Source: Verrucomicrobiota bacterium (GTDB taxonomy: Bacteria > Verrucomicrobiota > Verrucomicrobiia > Limisphaerales > UBA11320). Taken from it: a stretch of 8,668 nt of DNA. Of this stretch, positions 6,093-8,668 are shown in pieces. Below the pieces are notes generated by a model that was not told where the DNA came from, made no database searches, and worked only from the letters and a program-made list of their open reading frames with translations. The stretch is taken from the NCBI GenBank assembly GCA_016871475.1, contig VHDG01000125.1, forward strand, positions 1 through 8,668, written 5' to 3'. Position 1 is the stretch's first letter; the number at the start of each line of letters is the position of its first letter. The translations under genes and the position numbers were made by a program.

Positions 6093-7598
6093 TTACTGCG
6101 CCGACGCTGCGAGTTCCTCTTCGACGCCAACCAGCTCCTGGATTTGCGTGAGGAACCAGCGGTCGATTTTTGTCAGCTGATGAATCTCCTCCAGACTGAA
6201 TCCTGCTCGGAGGGCGTGTCGGATGTAGAAGATTCGCTCTGAGTTAGGGACGCTCAGCTTTCTAGAAATCAGATCCTTGGGCAGGATCGTTCGGTCGCCA
6301 TAGACGTCTGCGCCGGATCGCCATGCCTTGCCGTCCCCACCCAGGCCGCTACGGCCAATCTCAAGGGATCGCAGGCATTTCTGAAGGCTTTCCTTGAAAG
6401 TGCGTCCGATGCTCATGGCCTCGCCCACACTCTTCATCATCGTGGTCAGGGTTGGGTCAGCCTGCGGGAACTTCTCGAAGGCAAACCTGGGTATCTTCAC
6501 CACCACGTAGTCGATCGTGGGTTCGAAGCTTGCCGGTGTTTCACGGGTGATATCGTTGCGGATTTCGTCGAGCAAGTACCCGACCGCGAGCTTTGCCGCA
6601 ATCTTCGCGATGGGGAATCCGGTCGCTTTGGATGCCAGGGCGGAGCTTCGGGACACGCGCGGGTTCATCTCGATCACCACCATCCGGCCGTTATCAGGAC
6701 TCACGGCGAACTGGATGTTGGATCCGCCCGTTTCCACTCCCACGGCCCGGATCACCGCGAAACTGGCATCGCGCATGATCTGGTACTCTTTGTCCGTCAG
6801 GGTCTGAATCGGAGCGACGGTGATCGAGTCTCCGGTATGTACTCCCATGGGATCGAAATTCTCGATCGAGCAAATGATCACGCAGTTGTCCACGCGATCG
6901 CGCATGACTTCCATCTCGAATTCCTTCCAGCCAAGCAATGATTCCTCGACCAGAATCTCGTCCACGGGGGAAAGATCGATTCCACGTTTTGCGATTTCTT
7001 CGAATTCCTCCCGGTTGTATGCGATGCCGCCTCCTGTGCCGCCGAGGGTGAAAGCGGGGCGAATGATGAGCGGATAGCGACCGATCTTTTCTGCCACACT
7101 GCGGGCCTCTTCGAGCGTGTGAGCCGTGCCGCTGATGGGGACATCGAGGCCGATGGTCAGCATGAGGTCCTTGAAGATCTGACGATCCTCGCCCTTCTGA
7201 ATGGCTTCAGCGTTTGCGCCGATCATCTCGATCCCGTGCTTCTTCAGCGTGCCCGCATGGTGAAGCTTCATGGCGGTGTTGAGAGCGGTCTGCCCTCCCA
7301 GGGTGGGGAGCAGGACCAGCTTGCCTTCGGCTCCCATCCGGCGCATCTCGGCGAGTTCCTTGAGGATGATCTTTTCCACACACTCGGGTGTGATGGGTTC
7401 GATGTAGGTCCGATCCGCGAACTCGGGATCGGTCATGATCGTGGCCGGATTTGAGTTGATCAGGATGACTCGATAACCTTCTTCTCTAAGTGCCTTGCAC
7501 GCTTGGGTGCCCGAGTAATCGAATTCGCAGGCCTGACCGATGATGATGGGCCCGGCCCCGATGATGAGAACAGAATGAATGTCTGAGCGCTTCGGCAT
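6093..7598 (-). CDS. carB: Carbamoyl-phosphate synthase large chain, N-terminal half only (CarB1-type)
   Basis: This 501-residue protein matches the first half of CarB very closely from its first residue (MPKRSDIHSVLIIGAGP, as in E. coli). Seen in order: a preATP-grasp domain with GAGPIIIGQACEFDYSGTQA (14-33), an ATP-grasp domain (about 130-340) with IIRPAFTLGGTGGG (178-191), ENFDPMGVHTGDSITVAP (246-263) and EMNPRVSRSSALASKATG (310-327), then the start of the oligomerisation domain ending DRWFLTQIQELVGVEEEL. This half makes carboxyphosphate and carbamate from bicarbonate, ammonia and ATP, for arginine and pyrimidine synthesis. Full-length CarB is about 1,070 residues; the second ATP-grasp half (carbamate kinase step) and the allosteric domain are missing. 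None of the three frames after the stop (TAA, 6093-6095) resumes homology within 136 bases, so this is either a naturally split large chain with carB2 elsewhere or a truncation. Conserved motifs are intact, favouring a natural split. Confidence 0.93.
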   Translation of the reverse strand: MPKRSDIHSVLIIGAGPIIIGQACEFDYSGTQACKALREEGYRVILINSNPATIMTDPEFADRTYIEPITPECVEKIILKELAEMRRMGAEGKLVLLPTLGGQTALNTAMKLHHAGTLKKHGIEMIGANAEAIQKGEDRQIFKDLMLTIGLDVPISGTAHTLEEARSVAEKIGRYPLIIRPAFTLGGTGGGIAYNREEFEEIAKRGIDLSPVDEILVEESLLGWKEFEMEVMRDRVDNCVIICSIENFDPMGVHTGDSITVAPIQTLTDKEYQIMRDASFAVIRAVGVETGGSNIQFAVSPDNGRMVVIEMNPRVSRSSALASKATGFPIAKIAAKLAVGYLLDEIRNDITRETPASFEPTIDYVVVKIPRFAFEKFPQADPTLTTMMKSVGEAMSIGRTFKESLQKCLRSLEIGRSGLGGDGKAWRSGADVYGDRTILPKDLISRKLSVPNSERIFYIRHALRAGFSLEEIHQLTKIDRWFLTQIQELVGVEEELAASAQ

Positions 7599-7600
7599 AA

Positions 7601-7615
7601 AAGTCCCGTGGACTT
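7601..7615 (-). promoter_or_regulatory. Short hairpin in the carB 5' leader
   Basis: AAGTCC and GGACTT form a perfect 6-bp stem with a 3-base loop. It ends two bases before the ATG's immediate TT and covers where a ribosome-binding site (GGGA) would be. On the transcribed strand it is followed by TTTT-ATG. It could limit translation initiation or act as a mini-attenuator; function is inferred. Confidence 0.35.
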
Positions 7616-7693
7616 AAAGCCAAGCCGCTTCCGATGTCAGCCTAGAAAAAGCAAAAGTGTTAACCCCCGGCAAACCCCGCCGACTCTTACACC

Positions 7694-8365
7694 GTGAACC
7701 GACTGTCTTGGTCCATTAACAGCCTTCGCCAGCGAGGTCTGGGACGCACCTTGCAGGTTGCGACCAGTTACATCGCGGACTATTGGTTCGACTTTACGTA
7801 TGGGACCGATACCGCCCGGCGTATGGAAGTGAGGGACATGGACTTCCAATCCGAGAGCAAGGCGCATTCGAGTTGCTACGGGGCCACCAAGGCCCGCCCT
7901 TTTGCCGAGCTCATGCGCCAACTCCAGCCTGATCGCAGCTCAGTTCTTGTGGACGTTGGATGCGGCAAGGGGCGTGTCTTGATGCTGGGGGTGCTGAACG
8001 GCTTCAAGCACGTTGTGGGACTGGAGTTTGCCCCTGAGCTGTGTCGCATCGCACGCAGGAATTGGGACAGGTTCGAAGCCAAGGAAAAGACGGGCACGCG
8101 AATGGAGTTGATCGAGGGTGATGCGGCACAGCATGAGTTTCGCAACAACGAGAGCATTGTTTTCATGTTCAATCCCTTTGGCCCGGCCATTTTGGAGAAG
8201 GTCGTCGCCAACTTCAGACGCTCGGTCGAAGACCACCCCCGGCCTTGTTGGTGGATCTACCTGGCTCCGCGGTATGCCGACGTCGTCAATCGATCAGGGT
8301 TGTTTCCCGCTGGACGACAGATGGTTGTGAAAGGTGCAGAGTATCGGGTCTGGCACCGGGCGTGA
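7694..8365 (+). CDS. Class I SAM-dependent methyltransferase of unknown substrate
   Basis: This 223-residue protein starts with GTG. An in-frame stop at 7661-7663 and the lack of other start codons in between make 7694 the first possible start. A Rossmann-type methyltransferase core is visible. Motif I VDVGCGKGR is at 86-94, an acidic residue ends the next strand at E111 (VGLEF), GDA at 142-144 fits motif III, and FMFNPFG at 157-163 fits motif IV. An N-terminal region of about 80 residues precedes the core, including YGATKARPF (62-70), probably part of the substrate-side cap. The NPFG motif recalls amino-group methyltransferases, but this is too short to fix the substrate, which could be RNA, protein or a small molecule. 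It is transcribed divergently from carB across a 95-base gap with no convincing promoter, and no functional link is obvious. Confidence 0.85.
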   Translation: MNRLSWSINSLRQRGLGRTLQVATSYIADYWFDFTYGTDTARRMEVRDMDFQSESKAHSSCYGATKARPFAELMRQLQPDRSSVLVDVGCGKGRVLMLGVLNGFKHVVGLEFAPELCRIARRNWDRFEAKEKTGTRMELIEGDAAQHEFRNNESIVFMFNPFGPAILEKVVANFRRSVEDHPRPCWWIYLAPRYADVVNRSGLFPAGRQMVVKGAEYRVWHRA

Positions 8366-8502
8366 TGTCTCATGGGGCTTTGTTGGGTCCTCCGGGTTTT
8401 CGAGATTGGATGTAACCCTCGTCGGGGCATCGTGGTCTAAGCAGACTGTGGCCCTTGAGACTGGGCGGGTTAACGAAGGCAGCTCGGGGCGTAAAAATCA
8501 TT

Positions 8503-8668
8503 ATGAAGAAGATTGCGTTGATCCTATTGGCCGCGGGCCTTTCAACAGCGATGGCTCAAGCGGAAGACGAAGCTCCCGGTAAAGCGAAGGGTAAGGGCAA
8601 AGGACTTGAGGAACGTCGTGCCGAAATCATGAAGAAGTACGACAAGAACAAGGACGGCAAGCTCGATG
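8503..8668 (+). CDS. Secreted EF-hand calcium-binding protein (partial)
   Basis: The first 55 codons are visible; the gene continues past the right edge. The protein opens with a typical signal peptide (MKKIALILLAAGLSTAMA, then QAEDEA), followed by a lysine- and glycine-rich linker (PGKAKGKGKG) and a helix leading into the EF-hand loop DKNKDGKLD. The loop has Asp, Asn and Asp at the calcium-binding positions 1, 3 and 5. Small exported EF-hand proteins of this layout are common in Planctomycetes and Verrucomicrobia. Partner and role are unknown. No Shine-Dalgarno-like sequence precedes the ATG; the leader reads GGGGCGTAAAAATCATT. Confidence 0.8.
   Translation, partial: MKKIALILLAAGLSTAMAQAEDEAPGKAKGKGKGLEERRAEIMKKYDKNKDGKLD

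Noticed and set aside
8366..8502. Terminator or promoter between the methyltransferase and EF-hand genes
   Set aside because: Only a 3-bp G/C pairing (CCC...GGG) and no well-spaced -35/-10 pair were found.

Overview
The window is a GC-rich piece of bacterial chromosome with dense genes and short gaps (none over about 140 bases). No rRNA, tRNA, CRISPR array, insertion sequence or phage gene is visible. Gene content points to the Planctomycetes-Verrucomicrobia-Chlamydiae (PVC) group, most likely a verrucomicrobial relative: a secreted TIM-barrel/sialidase fusion, a secreted EF-hand protein, and weak or absent Shine-Dalgarno sequences before most genes. This placement is inference only.

Layout. 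(a) 1-2628, minus strand: an iron-sulfur (Fe-S) assembly operon. Read in transcription order it has a sigma70-like promoter and candidate Rrf2 operator, iscR, iscU, an iscS homologue, and the start of an Mrp/ApbC-type Fe-S carrier gene that runs off the left edge. (b) 2625-3398, minus: a MOSC-domain molybdoenzyme. (c) 3530-5956, minus: a large secreted protein joining a glycosidase-like TIM barrel to a sialidase-like propeller. (d) 6093-7598, minus: a carB gene that encodes only the N-terminal half of the carbamoyl-phosphate synthase large chain. (e) 7694-8365, plus: a class I SAM-dependent methyltransferase. (f) 8503-8668, plus: the first part of a secreted EF-hand protein that runs off the right edge.

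Main discovery candidate. The iscS homologue keeps the sulfur-carrying cysteine (C327) and the PLP-phosphate pocket. It has Arg (R202) where the Schiff-base lysine should be, Ile (I353) where the substrate-carboxylate arginine should be, and Ser (S179) where the PLP-ring glutamine should be. Its partner IscU is fully canonical. IscR next door has Cys in place of the unusual His cluster ligand. Together this suggests an Isc module in which the 'desulfurase' no longer performs normal PLP chemistry. It may instead be a structural or cysteine-ligand partner of IscU, with sulfur supplied another way. I recall a precedent in Archaeoglobus fulgidus, whose IscS also lacks the PLP lysine.
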